This document shows positions 1-8,454 of a DNA stretch of 64,000 nucleotides, piece by piece. How positions within the stretch are numbered: position 1 is the stretch's first letter; every line of letters begins with the position of its first letter. A model generated the notes under the pieces. The model was not told the origin of the DNA and did not search any database. It saw nothing but the letters and a program-made list of their open reading frames with translations. Location: assembly GCF_001641085.1 (NCBI RefSeq), contig NZ_LXIE01000001.1, positions 1 to 64,000 on the forward strand. The letters run 5' to 3'. A program made the position numbers and the translations under genes. The DNA is from Aequorivita soesokkakensis (GTDB lineage: Bacteria; Bacteroidota; Bacteroidia; Flavobacteriales; Flavobacteriaceae).

Positions 1-44
1 AATCAATATTTTGCTGTTCGATTCTTTTCAAAAAGAAGATTTCT

Positions 45-119
45 GTTTACTTGTGTAATCATTAAGAGTTATGTTTCTTGTTTACAATTGTAAACTAGGC
101 ATTGTTTAACTTTGTAAAC
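45..119. promoter_or_regulatory. Three GTTTAC palindromes around a promoter
   Basis: Three 16-bp sites of the form GTTTAC-N4-GTAAAC lie in a row. The first, 45-60, is degenerate (right arm GTAATC). The second, 80-95, is a perfect palindrome, GTTTACAATTGTAAAC. The third, 104-119, has arms GTTTA/TAAAC. The third overlaps TAACTTTG at 107-114, which matches the Bacteroidota -7 consensus TAnnTTTG. The downstream genes are an M14 peptidase and an Lrp-type regulator, so an Lrp or other dimeric regulator is a reasonable guess for the ligand. The binding protein is not shown by the sequence. Confidence 0.55.
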
Positions 120-131
120 TTTAATTAAATT

Positions 132-1277
132 ATGAAAATAGAAAATTGGTACAGTAGTAATTATGAACTCCATTTAAAAGGAAGATATATTACATTGCAA
201 AGTATTTTCCCATTGTTGGATATGTATAAATTGGATTATGAAATTTCGGTATCTGGAATTTCAGAAATGGGAAAAGATATTCCTTTAATCAAAATTGGAA
301 ATGGACCTAAAATTGTTTTGGGATGGTCTCAAATGCATGGAAATGAATCCACGACCACGAAGGCTATTTTCGATTTTTTAAAGTTTATAAGCCAAAAAGA
401 GGTCTTTCAATCGGAAATCAGACAGTTTTTGGAAACTTATACTTTCTATATTTTTCCAATGCTTAATCCTGATGGAGCTGAGCTTTATACACGTGAGAAT
501 GCAAATGAAATTGACCTCAATCGTGATGCACAAAATCTTTCCCAAAGCGAAAGCAGATGTCTTCGCGATACTTTTGAGCGGCTGAAACCTTCACTATGCT
601 TAAATCTACACGATCAACGCTCCATTTATGGTTTTAAAAATGGGAAATCAGCCGCGGTTTCATTTTTATCTCCAGCAGCCGATGCAAATAGAAAAGTTAC
701 CGAGGCCCGTAAAATAGCAATGTCGCAAATAGCAAAAATGAGTCATTTTCTTCAAAAATACATTCCTGGACAGATAGGAAGGTATGATGATAGCTTCAAC
801 AATGCCTGTGTGGGCGATACTTTTCAAAAGGCTGGCGTGCCTACCATTCTTTTTGAGGCAGGACATTACGGACAGGATTACCAGCGGGAAAAAACACGGG
901 AATATATTTTCTATTCCTTGCTTTCCCTTTTTGATATTATTGAAGTGCAAAAGAAATCTTCAGATCATAAAGATTATTTTGATATTCCGGAAAATCTAAA
1001 AAACTATAATGATTTCATCCTTAGGAATGTAAAAATACCAAATGAAAGGAGAAATGTTTCTATAGCCATTCAGTACACAGAAGTTTTAAAAAATAATGAA
1101 ATAGATTTTGTACCTGTAATTGATGAAATTGGAAAATTGGACACAAAGTTTGGATATAAAGAGGTAGATGCGAAGGGTTCGGAAATTTTAACAGATTCGC
1201 AAGAAAATTTAACAGTAGGTCAAAATATTTTAAGAATTGTAGATAAATTTGATAAATCAACAATATATTTTCAATAA
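132..1277 (+). CDS. M14-family zinc carboxypeptidase-like protein
   Basis: This 381-residue protein looks like a cytoplasmic metallocarboxypeptidase of family M14, since no signal peptide is visible. The zinc site is readable: H69 and E72 in MHGNES, and H160 in NLHDQ. The substrate-binding segments NPDG (112-115) and DLNRD (128-132) are present. The likely catalytic glutamate is E242 in LFEAGHY. About 130 C-terminal residues lie beyond the catalytic domain and are not recognised. An Lrp-type regulator follows 54 bases downstream with its own promoter. Three palindromes lie just upstream. The substrate is unknown; members of the family act on peptides or amide-linked amino acids. Confidence 0.8.
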   Translation: MKIENWYSSNYELHLKGRYITLQSIFPLLDMYKLDYEISVSGISEMGKDIPLIKIGNGPKIVLGWSQMHGNESTTTKAIFDFLKFISQKEVFQSEIRQFLETYTFYIFPMLNPDGAELYTRENANEIDLNRDAQNLSQSESRCLRDTFERLKPSLCLNLHDQRSIYGFKNGKSAAVSFLSPAADANRKVTEARKIAMSQIAKMSHFLQKYIPGQIGRYDDSFNNACVGDTFQKAGVPTILFEAGHYGQDYQREKTREYIFYSLLSLFDIIEVQKKSSDHKDYFDIPENLKNYNDFILRNVKIPNERRNVSIAIQYTEVLKNNEIDFVPVIDEIGKLDTKFGYKEVDAKGSEILTDSQENLTVGQNILRIVDKFDKSTIYFQ

Positions 1278-1305
1278 TTCGGTTTCATTATACCATAAAA
1301 CTTCA

Positions 1306-1313
1306 TAGTTTTG
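1306..1313 (+). promoter_or_regulatory. -7 box TAGTTTTG before the Lrp gene
   Basis: TAGTTTTG fits TAnnTTTG and ends 18 bases before the ATG at 1332. An alternative TTG start at 1311 would lie inside this box, which argues for the ATG. No clear -33 TTTG is seen. Confidence 0.45.
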
Positions 1314-1331
1314 CAAAAAAAAATAAAAGTT

Positions 1332-1811
1332 ATGCCAAAGTTTAAATTAGACGATACCGATCACAAGATTCTTGATTTACTGATTGATAATACCCGAATT
1401 CCTTTTACTGATATTGCAAAAAAGTTGGAAATTTCAGCTGGAACAATACATGTTCGTGTTAAAAAAATGGAAGAGGCCGGAATAATCACAGGATCCTCGC
1501 TTCAGGTTGATTATCAAAAATTAGGGTATTCATTTATTGCCTATGTTGGGGTGTTCATTTTTAAAACATCACAAACACAATTTGTTTTGGAACGAATAAG
1601 CGAAATTCCATTTGTTACGGTAGCCAGTGTTACTACAGGGAAATTCAATATTTTCTGTAAAATAAGGGCTAGGGATACTTCGCATGCCAAGGATATAATT
1701 TACCAAATAGATGATATTGAAGGTGTTAGCCGAACAGAAACTATGATTTCTATGGAAGAAAGCATCAACGATAAAAAGCGATTGCTCCATTCCATCTTCA
1801 GCGAGATATAA
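1332..1811 (+). CDS. Lrp/AsnC family transcriptional regulator
   Basis: This is a 159-residue DNA-binding regulator. An N-terminal winged helix-turn-helix (about residues 1-60, beginning LDDTDHKILDLL) is followed by an effector-binding RAM domain (about 70-150). These proteins form dimers or octamers and usually sense an amino acid. A TTG at 1311 would add seven residues but falls in the -7 box, so the ATG at 1332 is preferred. It may regulate the adjacent M14 peptidase, whose promoter carries three palindromes; that link is inference from position only. A hairpin terminator lies 28 bases after the stop. Confidence 0.88.
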   Translation: MPKFKLDDTDHKILDLLIDNTRIPFTDIAKKLEISAGTIHVRVKKMEEAGIITGSSLQVDYQKLGYSFIAYVGVFIFKTSQTQFVLERISEIPFVTVASVTTGKFNIFCKIRARDTSHAKDIIYQIDDIEGVSRTETMISMEESINDKKRLLHSIFSEI

Positions 1812-1838
1812 TTTTTTTATTTTCAATTTAAAAAGAAG

Positions 1839-1866
1839 CCTTTGTTATTCAGCAAAGGTTTTTTTT
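1839..1866 (+). terminator. Rho-independent terminator after the Lrp gene
   Basis: CCTTTG (1839-1844) pairs with CAAAGG (1853-1858) across an 8-base loop and is followed by eight T. It ends 9 bases before the next start codon, so the DinB gene probably has a separate transcript or is reached by read-through. Confidence 0.75.
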
Positions 1867-1874
1867 ATCTTTAT

Positions 1875-2399
1875 ATGAAAACTATGAGAGTATCTGAAAT
1901 TGATCCTTCTGAATACAACCCGTATTATAAACACTATATAGATTTGGTGGAAAATATTCCTTTACTCGATGCCTTGTCGAAAGGATTAGGGAATACACAA
2001 TCATTTTTTGATAATTTGCCTAAGGAAAAATGGAACTATCGCTACGCCGAAGGAAAATGGACCCCAAAAGATATTTTGCAGCACATTACGGACACTGAAC
2101 GTGTTTTTGCATACAGAGCCTTATATTTTGCCCGAAGCAAAAACGCCGACCTCAAAGGATTTGATGAAAATATTTTTGCTGAAAATGCAATGGCCAATGA
2201 CAGGGCTGTTGAAGATCTTTTGCAGGAGCATTTAGCAGTGCGGACGTCCACCATTTGTCTTTTTAAAAACTTTAGCCAGCATCAATTTAAACAAATTGGG
2301 ATGGCCAATGGCAGTAATATGTCCGTGGCTGCTTTGGGTTTTGTAATTTGTGGTCACGAAATCCACCACAGTAATATTATTACGGAGCGCTATTTATGA
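1875..2399 (+). CDS. DinB/YfiT family putative metal-dependent protein
   Basis: This 174-residue all-helical protein belongs to the DinB/YfiT superfamily. Candidate metal-binding histidines are in LQHITDTERVF and near the C-terminus in GHEIHHSNII. The superfamily includes thiol transferases and stress-induced proteins, and the substrate here is unknown. The reading frame is open back to 1842, but that stretch overlaps the terminator hairpin. The ATG at 1875 (or the one at 1884) is therefore the more plausible start. The stop overlaps the next gene's start as ATGA, so the two are probably translated in a coupled way. Confidence 0.75.
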   Translation: MKTMRVSEIDPSEYNPYYKHYIDLVENIPLLDALSKGLGNTQSFFDNLPKEKWNYRYAEGKWTPKDILQHITDTERVFAYRALYFARSKNADLKGFDENIFAENAMANDRAVEDLLQEHLAVRTSTICLFKNFSQHQFKQIGMANGSNMSVAALGFVICGHEIHHSNIITERYL

Positions 2400-3346
2400 A
2401 GAAAACCTTAAAACTTTTAAAAGATACCTATTTAAGCTGGGATAAAAATGACCCGTGGGCAAAAAGCGCGGTAATTGCTTATTACGCCCTGTTTTCACTG
2501 CCTTCCTTACTTATTATAACCGTTCATTTTGCCGGTGTATTTTTCGGGAGGGAAGCGGTAGAGGGCAGAATAACAGGCGAAATTAGTGGCTTGATAGGGC
2601 AGGGCAGTGCTGAATTGATTCAAGCAATGATTATTAATTCAGCGCTTTCTGAAAGTTCCCTTTTGTTTATCATTTTCGGTATCGGAATGTTGGTTTTTGG
2701 TGCGACGGGAGTTTTTTTTCAGCTTCAAAAAGCATTGAATGATATATGGAGCGTCCGTTCAAAAAAGAATACAATTAAAGATACTTTAAAACGAAGGGCA
2801 GTTTCCTTCGGAATGGTTTTGATTATTGGTCTGCTGATGCTTATCTCGCTTGTTTTAAGCACTGCGATCAATGCGTTGAGTGAATTCATCGGGAGCTATT
2901 ACACCGAATTCTCTTCGCAATTTATCCAAATACTCAATTTCATTTTCTCACAGATTATTGTCACCGCGCTTTTTGCGGCAATTTTTACAATTTTACCGGA
3001 TGTGAAAATTAAATGGAAAACCAATCTCATTGGCGCTTTTATGACTTCTTTGCTCTTTTTAGCAGGAAAATATTTAATAGGATTTTATTTTGCTAAATCA
3101 GATCCAGCTTCTGTTTATGGAGCAGCCGGCAGTGTGGTCCTGCTTTTGTTGTGGGTTTATTATACCTGTCTTATTCTGTTTTTTGGAGCAGAATTTACAG
3201 TTAATTGGGCATTGCTGAGAAATATAAAAATTGAACCCACAGAGAATGCCACACTTTCCTACGAACTTGAAATGCAAGAACTTCGCGAGTATAAACGCAA
3301 AGTTGAAGAAGATAAAAAAAAAGCAGAAAAATTAAAGAATAACTGA
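2396..3346 (+). CDS. YihY/BrkB family inner-membrane protein
   Basis: This 316-residue integral membrane protein resembles the YihY/BrkB family. Six hydrophobic segments are spread over residues 20-275. The early family signature is visible as an N-terminal KSAVIAYYALFSLPSLLI segment. After the last helix come about 45 charged residues (from about 275) rich in K and E, probably a cytoplasmic coiled coil. Older 'ribonuclease BN' names for this family are a misassignment and the function is not known. The start overlaps the DinB stop by four bases. Confidence 0.85.
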   Translation: MKKTLKLLKDTYLSWDKNDPWAKSAVIAYYALFSLPSLLIITVHFAGVFFGREAVEGRITGEISGLIGQGSAELIQAMIINSALSESSLLFIIFGIGMLVFGATGVFFQLQKALNDIWSVRSKKNTIKDTLKRRAVSFGMVLIIGLLMLISLVLSTAINALSEFIGSYYTEFSSQFIQILNFIFSQIIVTALFAAIFTILPDVKIKWKTNLIGAFMTSLLFLAGKYLIGFYFAKSDPASVYGAAGSVVLLLLWVYYTCLILFFGAEFTVNWALLRNIKIEPTENATLSYELEMQELREYKRKVEEDKKKAEKLKNN

Positions 3347-3461
3347 TTCTCTTAATGTTTCTTAACAAAGATTAGTAAAACATTAGTATAAAAAAATTGA
3401 TGGAAAGCCCTATCGTTGCTATCTTCATCAAAAATTAATTGTTTAACTAAAAAGAAAGATT

Positions 3462-4010
3462 ATGAATAAGAGAATTGCAATTTTAGCCACAAACGGTTTT
3501 GAGGAATCTGAATTAAAATCACCAAAAGAGGCGATGGAAAAGGAAGGTTTTAATGTTGAAATCATTAGTGAGGAAGAAGGAAAAATTAAAGCGTGGGCAG
3601 ACGGAAACTGGAGTAATGAGTACGCCGTCAATAAAACCTTAGATAACGCCAACGCATCTGATTATAACGCATTAGTGCTTCCTGGCGGGGTGATAAACCC
3701 AGATAAACTGAGAAGAAACGAAAAGGCATTAAAATTCGTGAAACATTTCTTTGAACAAAAGAAACCAGTTGCGGCAATTTGCCATGGGCCACAGATTTTA
3801 ATATCCGCTGAAGTAGTTAAAGGAAGAAAAATGACTTCTTTTAATTCTATCAAAGTTGATTTGATAAATGCAGGAGCAAATTGGGTGGATGAAGAAGTAG
3901 TTGTTGATGAAGGTTTTGTGACCAGCAGAAATCCAAATGACTTGCCGGCATTCAATTCAAAATTGATTGAAGAAATTAAGGAAGGTAAGCACGAGTTTCA
4001 ACACGCTTAA
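3462..4010 (+). CDS. DJ-1/PfpI family type 1 glutamine amidotransferase-like protein
   Basis: This 182-residue cytoplasmic protein is of the DJ-1/PfpI superfamily, close in length to YhbO/PfpI. The nucleophile elbow is AICHGPQ with C107 and H108. The conserved glutamate pair is E14-E15 in NGFEESEL. Family members are reported as glyoxalases, deglycases or proteases under carbonyl or heat stress; which applies here cannot be read from the sequence. It is a single gene between a promoter region of about 115 bases and a strong terminator. Confidence 0.85.
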   Translation: MNKRIAILATNGFEESELKSPKEAMEKEGFNVEIISEEEGKIKAWADGNWSNEYAVNKTLDNANASDYNALVLPGGVINPDKLRRNEKALKFVKHFFEQKKPVAAICHGPQILISAEVVKGRKMTSFNSIKVDLINAGANWVDEEVVVDEGFVTSRNPNDLPAFNSKLIEEIKEGKHEFQHA

Positions 4011-4031
4011 TTTTTATAAATAGACAATAAA

Positions 4032-4061
4032 AAAGAGGCCGAAAAAGCCTCTTTTTTTTTT
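4032..4061. terminator. Terminator between convergent genes, probably bidirectional
   Basis: AAAGAGGC (4032-4039) pairs with GCCTCTTT (4047-4054), followed by a long T run on the + strand and preceded by an A run. It can therefore act in both directions, for the PfpI gene and for the unknown gene ending at 4079. Confidence 0.85.
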
Positions 4062-4078
4062 ATGCAATGGATTCGGAA

Positions 4079-4372
4079 TTATTCCTCTTCGTCCAATTTC
4101 TTTTTATCCGGAATTTCGCTTATTGGCTCATTGAAGTCTGCGTCATCATAGTCGTCTTCATCAAAATTTGCCATGGTTGTTTCCAATCGGGAACTTACTT
4201 TAACCAAATAAATAGTGTCCTCCGTTCTAACTTCAACGGCTTCTACGGTTTCGTTTTTGGCATTTTTAAAAGTTATAACATGGTCATCGTCATACCCGTC
4301 AGGATATTTTTCAACTAATAAAGAAAGTATTTCGGGGGTCAACTTTCGGTAATCTACAATGATTCGCTTCAT
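4079..4372 (-). CDS. Small acidic protein of unknown function
   Basis: This is a 97-residue soluble protein. Residues 1-60 look like a compact alpha/beta domain (MKRIIVDYRKL, then ITFKNAKNETVEAVEVRTED). The last 30 or so residues are strongly acidic (DEDDYDDADF and LDEEE). Similar small proteins next to aroB occur in flavobacteria and have sometimes carried the label DNA primase, for which I see no support here. It lies 77 bases downstream of aroB on the same strand, so co-transcription is likely. Confidence 0.7.
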   Translation of the reverse strand: MKRIIVDYRKLTPEILSLLVEKYPDGYDDDHVITFKNAKNETVEAVEVRTEDTIYLVKVSSRLETTMANFDEDDYDDADFNEPISEIPDKKKLDEEE

Positions 4373-4449
4373 TTAATATTCAATCTTTTGGTTTGTGGTT
4401 ATAAAACTATTCAAAAATTGAAGACATAAAAATATTTTCAGGAAAATTT

Positions 4450-5541
4450 TTAGAAATTTTTATAATATTCAAAAGCCTTATATATCAGCTCATTATTTAC
4501 TTCACAATTGCATTTGTGACGACCTATGTCTTCCAAGAGCACAAATAACACTTTTCCGTTTCTGTTTTTTTTGTCGAATGCCATCAAATTTATGATCGCG
4601 GCAATATCGTTTTGCGTGAATGATTGCTTTGGGAAGTAGTTAAAAATGCTATGTGTCACCTCTTCCAAAGTTTCTTTCGGAAAACTTAAAATTTCAGTTG
4701 AAATATAGGTTGCTAAAATTAAACCCACAGCAACCGCTTCGCCATGAAGCAAAGGATTTTTATTGGATGCTTCAAGAAAATGGGACTCAATTGCATGCCC
4801 TAATGTGTGTCCATAATTTAAGGTTTTGCGAAGATTTTTTTCCAAAGGATCTTTGGTTACAATTTCCTTTTTAATTTCAATTGAATCCCAAATCAAATTG
4901 TTAAATGCTGAATTATCTGAAACATCAACATTTTTAATGCGTTCCCAATATGCTTTACTGTGTATCAATCCATGTTTTAGCATTTCGGCAATACCGGAAA
5001 CTATATGTTCTTTTGGCAATGTTTTTAAAAATTCAGTATCCAAAATAACCATCTCAGGAAGCGCGATAACCCCGATCTGGTTTTTTTTGTGGCCCAGATC
5101 AACGCCGTTTTTACCGCCAACCGATGCATCAACCATTGCGAGTAGGGAAGTGGGAATATTTATAAATGAAATTCCCCGCATAAAGGTTGAAGCCACAAAA
5201 CCGCCCAAATCTGTAACTACACCGCCGCCCAGATTGATAATCATACTATTTCTGTCAGCGCCTTTATCGGAAAGTGTTTCCCATACATTCAGGCAGGTAG
5301 CGATATTTTTGTGCGCTTCCCCTTCGGGAATAATGATTGTTTCAGGAATAGTTTCAAATCCAGCTTTTTTTAAAAGATAGGGCAAACAATGGTTTTCTGT
5401 GTTTTCATCAACCAGGATGAATATTTTTGAGGGCTTTGATTTCAAAATGATTTTTGAAAATATTTCCCAAGCCATTTCATTTTTATATACCAAGCCTTTT
5501 TCTTTTCCTTCTTTTTCCATGAATTTGTTGATTGTTCTCAT
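4450..5541 (-). CDS. aroB: 3-dehydroquinate synthase
   Basis: AroB converts DAHP to 3-dehydroquinate, the second step of the shikimate pathway, using NAD+ and a divalent metal. In the 363 residues one sees the NAD-binding region GGGVVTDLGG, the substrate loop DASVGGKNG with the following GHKKNQIG, and the metal ligands in GIAEMLKHG, LNYGHTLGHA and LLHGEAVAVG. The ATG at 5541 is chosen; a TTG at 5556 is also in frame but lies inside the -7 box TAGATTTG. The ATG at 5520 is another possibility. The gene is divergent from proline dehydrogenase with nearly touching promoters. Confidence 0.92.
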   Translation of the reverse strand: MRTINKFMEKEGKEKGLVYKNEMAWEIFSKIILKSKPSKIFILVDENTENHCLPYLLKKAGFETIPETIIIPEGEAHKNIATCLNVWETLSDKGADRNSMIINLGGGVVTDLGGFVASTFMRGISFINIPTSLLAMVDASVGGKNGVDLGHKKNQIGVIALPEMVILDTEFLKTLPKEHIVSGIAEMLKHGLIHSKAYWERIKNVDVSDNSAFNNLIWDSIEIKKEIVTKDPLEKNLRKTLNYGHTLGHAIESHFLEASNKNPLLHGEAVAVGLILATYISTEILSFPKETLEEVTHSIFNYFPKQSFTQNDIAAIINLMAFDKKNRNGKVLFVLLEDIGRHKCNCEVNNELIYKAFEYYKNF

Positions 5542-5553
5542 ATATTCAGAGTT

Positions 5554-5561
5554 CAAATCTA
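5554..5561 (-). promoter_or_regulatory. -7 box for aroB (minus strand)
   Basis: On the minus strand this reads TAGATTTG, matching TAnnTTTG. It ends 12 bases before the aroB ATG at 5541, so the mRNA leader would be only a few bases long, or translation begins at the next ATG (5520). Confidence 0.45.
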
Positions 5562-5563
5562 AC

Positions 5564-5571
5564 TATATTTG
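5564..5571 (+). promoter_or_regulatory. -7 box for proline dehydrogenase
   Basis: TATATTTG matches TAnnTTTG and ends 20 bases before the ATG at 5592. It is separated by only two bases from the opposing aroB box, so the two polymerases would compete for the same DNA. Confidence 0.5.
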
Positions 5572-5591
5572 CACACTTTATTTTGAATTTT

Positions 5592-6764
5592 ATGACATCA
5601 AATTCCCTTTTCGACAATACCGAAACTGCCTTTAAACTAAAAAGTGATTCTGAGCTGGAAAGAGCTTATTTTCTTTTCAAAATGATTTCAAAGGAACCTT
5701 TGGTGAAAATAGGAACCGCCGTAACAAAATTTGCATTAAATATAAACCTTCCAGTGGAAGGCTTGATTCGTTCTACAGTGTTTGACCATTTTTGTGGTGG
5801 TGTGAACGAAAAGGACTGTATGTCCACCGTCGATAAGCTTTTTGATGCGGGAGTTGCTTCAGTTTTGGATTTTTCAGTTGAAGGAAAGGAAGAAGATGAA
5901 CAGTTTGATTCTACGGCAGAAAAGGTAATTGAGCTCACCAAATTCGCAAAGAATAAAGAGGCGATGCCTTTTTCTGTTTTTAAGCCCACAGGTTTTGGAA
6001 GATTTAAAATTTGGCAGAAAATAACTGAAAACCAACACTTGACCGATGCCGAAAAACTTGAATGGAAAAGGATAGAAGATCGTTATGATCTAGTTTCAAA
6101 GGAAGCGCATGATAGTAATATTAGGTTGTTGATTGATGGGGAAGAATCATGGATGCAGGATGCTGCAGACTCGCTTTGCGAAAAAATGATGGAAAAATAC
6201 AATACCGAGCGCCCAATTGTTTTTAACACCCTACAATGCTACAGATGGGATCGGTTGGAATATTTGAAAGAGTTGCATCAACGGGCTAAAAATAAAGGCT
6301 ACAAGCTTGGTTTTAAAATAGTTCGCGGCGCATATATGGAAAAAGAGAATGAACGCGCAGCTGAAAAAGGCTACAAAACTCCAATCTGTGAAAGCAAAAA
6401 AGCTACAGATGATAATTTTAATGAAATAATGAAATATATAATGGACAATCTCAATGATATTGAATTGTTTATTGGCACACATAACGAATCCAGCAATTAT
6501 CTTGCAATGGATTTAATGAAAGAAAAAGGAATCTCCAGAAGTGATGACCGCGTTTGGTTTGGTCAACTTTTTGGGATGAGCGATCACATTACTTTCAATC
6601 TTGGCGCTGAAGGCTATAATGTTGCAAAATATATTCCTTTTGGTCCGGTTAAGGATGTGATGCCCTATTTAATTAGACGCGCAGAGGAAAATACATCCGT
6701 TGCTGGGCAAACAAGCCGGGAACTTACACTTTTGAAAAAAGAAAAGGAGCGAAGAAAACTTTAA
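5592..6764 (+). CDS. Proline dehydrogenase
   Basis: This is a 390-residue single-domain FAD-dependent proline dehydrogenase, which oxidises proline to delta-1-pyrroline-5-carboxylate and feeds electrons to the quinone pool. Barrel motifs of the family are present: GFKIVRGAYMEKE, IGTHNESS and GQLFGMSDH, with the late RRAEENT segment. There is no fused P5C dehydrogenase, so that activity must be encoded elsewhere. The frame is open upstream to 5532, but those codons overlap the promoter and the aroB start. The ATG at 5592 gives the expected N-terminus. Confidence 0.9.
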   Translation: MTSNSLFDNTETAFKLKSDSELERAYFLFKMISKEPLVKIGTAVTKFALNINLPVEGLIRSTVFDHFCGGVNEKDCMSTVDKLFDAGVASVLDFSVEGKEEDEQFDSTAEKVIELTKFAKNKEAMPFSVFKPTGFGRFKIWQKITENQHLTDAEKLEWKRIEDRYDLVSKEAHDSNIRLLIDGEESWMQDAADSLCEKMMEKYNTERPIVFNTLQCYRWDRLEYLKELHQRAKNKGYKLGFKIVRGAYMEKENERAAEKGYKTPICESKKATDDNFNEIMKYIMDNLNDIELFIGTHNESSNYLAMDLMKEKGISRSDDRVWFGQLFGMSDHITFNLGAEGYNVAKYIPFGPVKDVMPYLIRRAEENTSVAGQTSRELTLLKKEKERRKL

Positions 6765-6777
6765 TTTTTACTGCGAT

Positions 6778-7155
6778 TTATTCTTTATTGACTTTAGCGT
6801 TGAGAACAGTTGCTTTTTCTTCACAGTTTTGAACGGTAATTTTCAGGTTTTTTTCTGAAATCACTCCTTCAATAACGTAAATTTTACAGGAATCAAGTTC
6901 GGTATTGCTCTCAGAAAATAACACATCACCATCTTCCAATAATTTTGAAACGGCAGCTGTATCTAATCTATTCTCGCGCAGTACAGTCAATGTTTGTTCT
7001 GAAAAGTCACGTTGCTTTAGCTTGATATTTTTGAGGGTTCTGGATTCTGGGCCATAGGCGCAAGATGTTTTTTTTCCGCTAAGGATAAAAAATAAAAGCG
7101 CTATTCCTATTAAAAATCCGCCTGAAAAATAGGCCAATCGGTATGCTAACTTCAT
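6778..7155 (-). CDS. Membrane-anchored protein, DUF4258-like
   Basis: This is a 125-residue protein with one N-terminal membrane helix (about residues 8-26) followed by KKTSCAYGPESR and a soluble alpha/beta domain that I recognise only as DUF4258-like. The soluble part is probably periplasmic or anchored at the inner membrane. It starts 39 bases after the alanine dehydrogenase stop on the same strand. This pairing looks familiar from flavobacteria. No enzymatic motif is visible. Confidence 0.65.
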   Translation of the reverse strand: MKLAYRLAYFSGGFLIGIALLFFILSGKKTSCAYGPESRTLKNIKLKQRDFSEQTLTVLRENRLDTAAVSKLLEDGDVLFSESNTELDSCKIYVIEGVISEKNLKITVQNCEEKATVLNAKVNKE

Positions 7156-7194
7156 TAATTTGTAATTAGGAGTTTTTGTTTCCTGGAATAAATT

Positions 7195-8394
7195 TTAAAA
7201 AATCAACAGATTGATATCGCTGTATGACATATTAAACCAATCTGCGACCGCTTTGTTTGTCAGAATTCCACGGTAAAAGTACAAACCATTTTTTAAACCA
7301 TTGTCAAAACGAATGGCATTCTCAAGTCCGCCACTTTCCGCAATTTCCAAAATATAAGGAGTGAAGATATTACTGATGGAAATAGAAGCTGTTTTAGGAT
7401 ATCTTGCCGGAATATTGGGCACCCCATAATGAATCACTTCGTGTTTTATAAATGTTGGGCAGTCGTGGCTTGTCATTTCCGTGGTTTCAAAGCAGCCACC
7501 CATATCTACGCAAACATCAATTATAACTGCACCTTTTTTCATATTCTGCACCATCTCCTCGGTAACAATAATTGGCGCTCTATTATGGCCGCGTACTGCC
7601 CCAATTGCAACATCACAGCGCAGAAGTGCTTTCATCAAATTTTTTGGCTGTACGGTTGAAGTATATAAAATGCGCCCCACATTTGTTTGAATGGTTCTTA
7701 ATTTGGTAATGGAACTATCAAAAACTTTTACATTGGCACCGAGGCCCAAGGCGGATCTAACTGCAAATTCGCCAACAGTTCCTGCGCCAATCACTACAAC
7801 CTCAATGGGAGGTACGCCACTGATATTTCCAAAAAGAAGTCCATTTCCTTTTTTTGCATTCACCATTAATTCGGCTGCAATAAGCACAGATGCGGTTCCG
7901 GCTATTTCGCTTAGCGCTTTCACGGCGGGATAGCTGTGGTCTTCATCTTTTATAAATTCAAAAGCTAAAGCAGTAATTTTCTTTTTGGCAAGAGCGTCAA
8001 AATAGGATTTTTGGCGAGTTTTTAATTGCAGTGCTGAAATCAGGACTGTTTTTGGTTTTATCATTTCCAGTTCCTCAAGGGTAGGGGGCTCTACCTTTAA
8101 AACCATCGGGCAACCGAAAACTTTTTTTGTATCCTTGGTTAATTGTGCTCCAGCTTCAGAATAATCTTTATCCGAAAATCCAGCTTCATCACCAGCGCCA
8201 TTCTCTATTAAAACTTTATGGCCGTTGTTAACAATAGCATTGACTGCATCAGGTGTGAGGCAAATTCTCTTTTCTTGGAAATAAGCTTCTTTGGGAATTC
8301 CTATATAAAGCTCTCCTTTTTGTCTTGCTATTTCAAGAGTTTCCTCCTGTGGAAGTAATTGCGCTCTTGTAAATGGTGATTTTGGTTGTGGCAT
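7195..8394 (-). CDS. ald: Alanine dehydrogenase
   Basis: This 399-residue NAD-dependent enzyme interconverts alanine and pyruvate plus ammonia. The N-terminal domain has the family start IGIPKEAYFQEKRICLTP. The central nucleotide-binding fold shows VVIGAGTVGEFAVRSA, and the segment VIIDVCVDMGGCFET matches the later conserved region. The C-terminal part returns to the catalytic domain. An NAD(P) transhydrogenase alpha subunit is the main alternative because the folds are shared, but there is no beta-subunit partner nearby. It may be read from the membrane-protein unit upstream (60-base gap) and into the DUF4258-like gene downstream. Confidence 0.88.
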   Translation of the reverse strand: MPQPKSPFTRAQLLPQEETLEIARQKGELYIGIPKEAYFQEKRICLTPDAVNAIVNNGHKVLIENGAGDEAGFSDKDYSEAGAQLTKDTKKVFGCPMVLKVEPPTLEELEMIKPKTVLISALQLKTRQKSYFDALAKKKITALAFEFIKDEDHSYPAVKALSEIAGTASVLIAAELMVNAKKGNGLLFGNISGVPPIEVVVIGAGTVGEFAVRSALGLGANVKVFDSSITKLRTIQTNVGRILYTSTVQPKNLMKALLRCDVAIGAVRGHNRAPIIVTEEMVQNMKKGAVIIDVCVDMGGCFETTEMTSHDCPTFIKHEVIHYGVPNIPARYPKTASISISNIFTPYILEIAESGGLENAIRFDNGLKNGLYFYRGILTNKAVADWFNMSYSDINLLIF

Positions 8395-8454
8395 AGTTAA
8401 ATCTTGGCAGTTTCAATTTACGGAATAATTTTCACTTTTTTAATAAAGAAAATC

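Noticed and set aside
5542-5556. TTG start for aroB adding five residues
   Set aside because: It falls inside the -7 box TAGATTTG, so it would not be transcribed.
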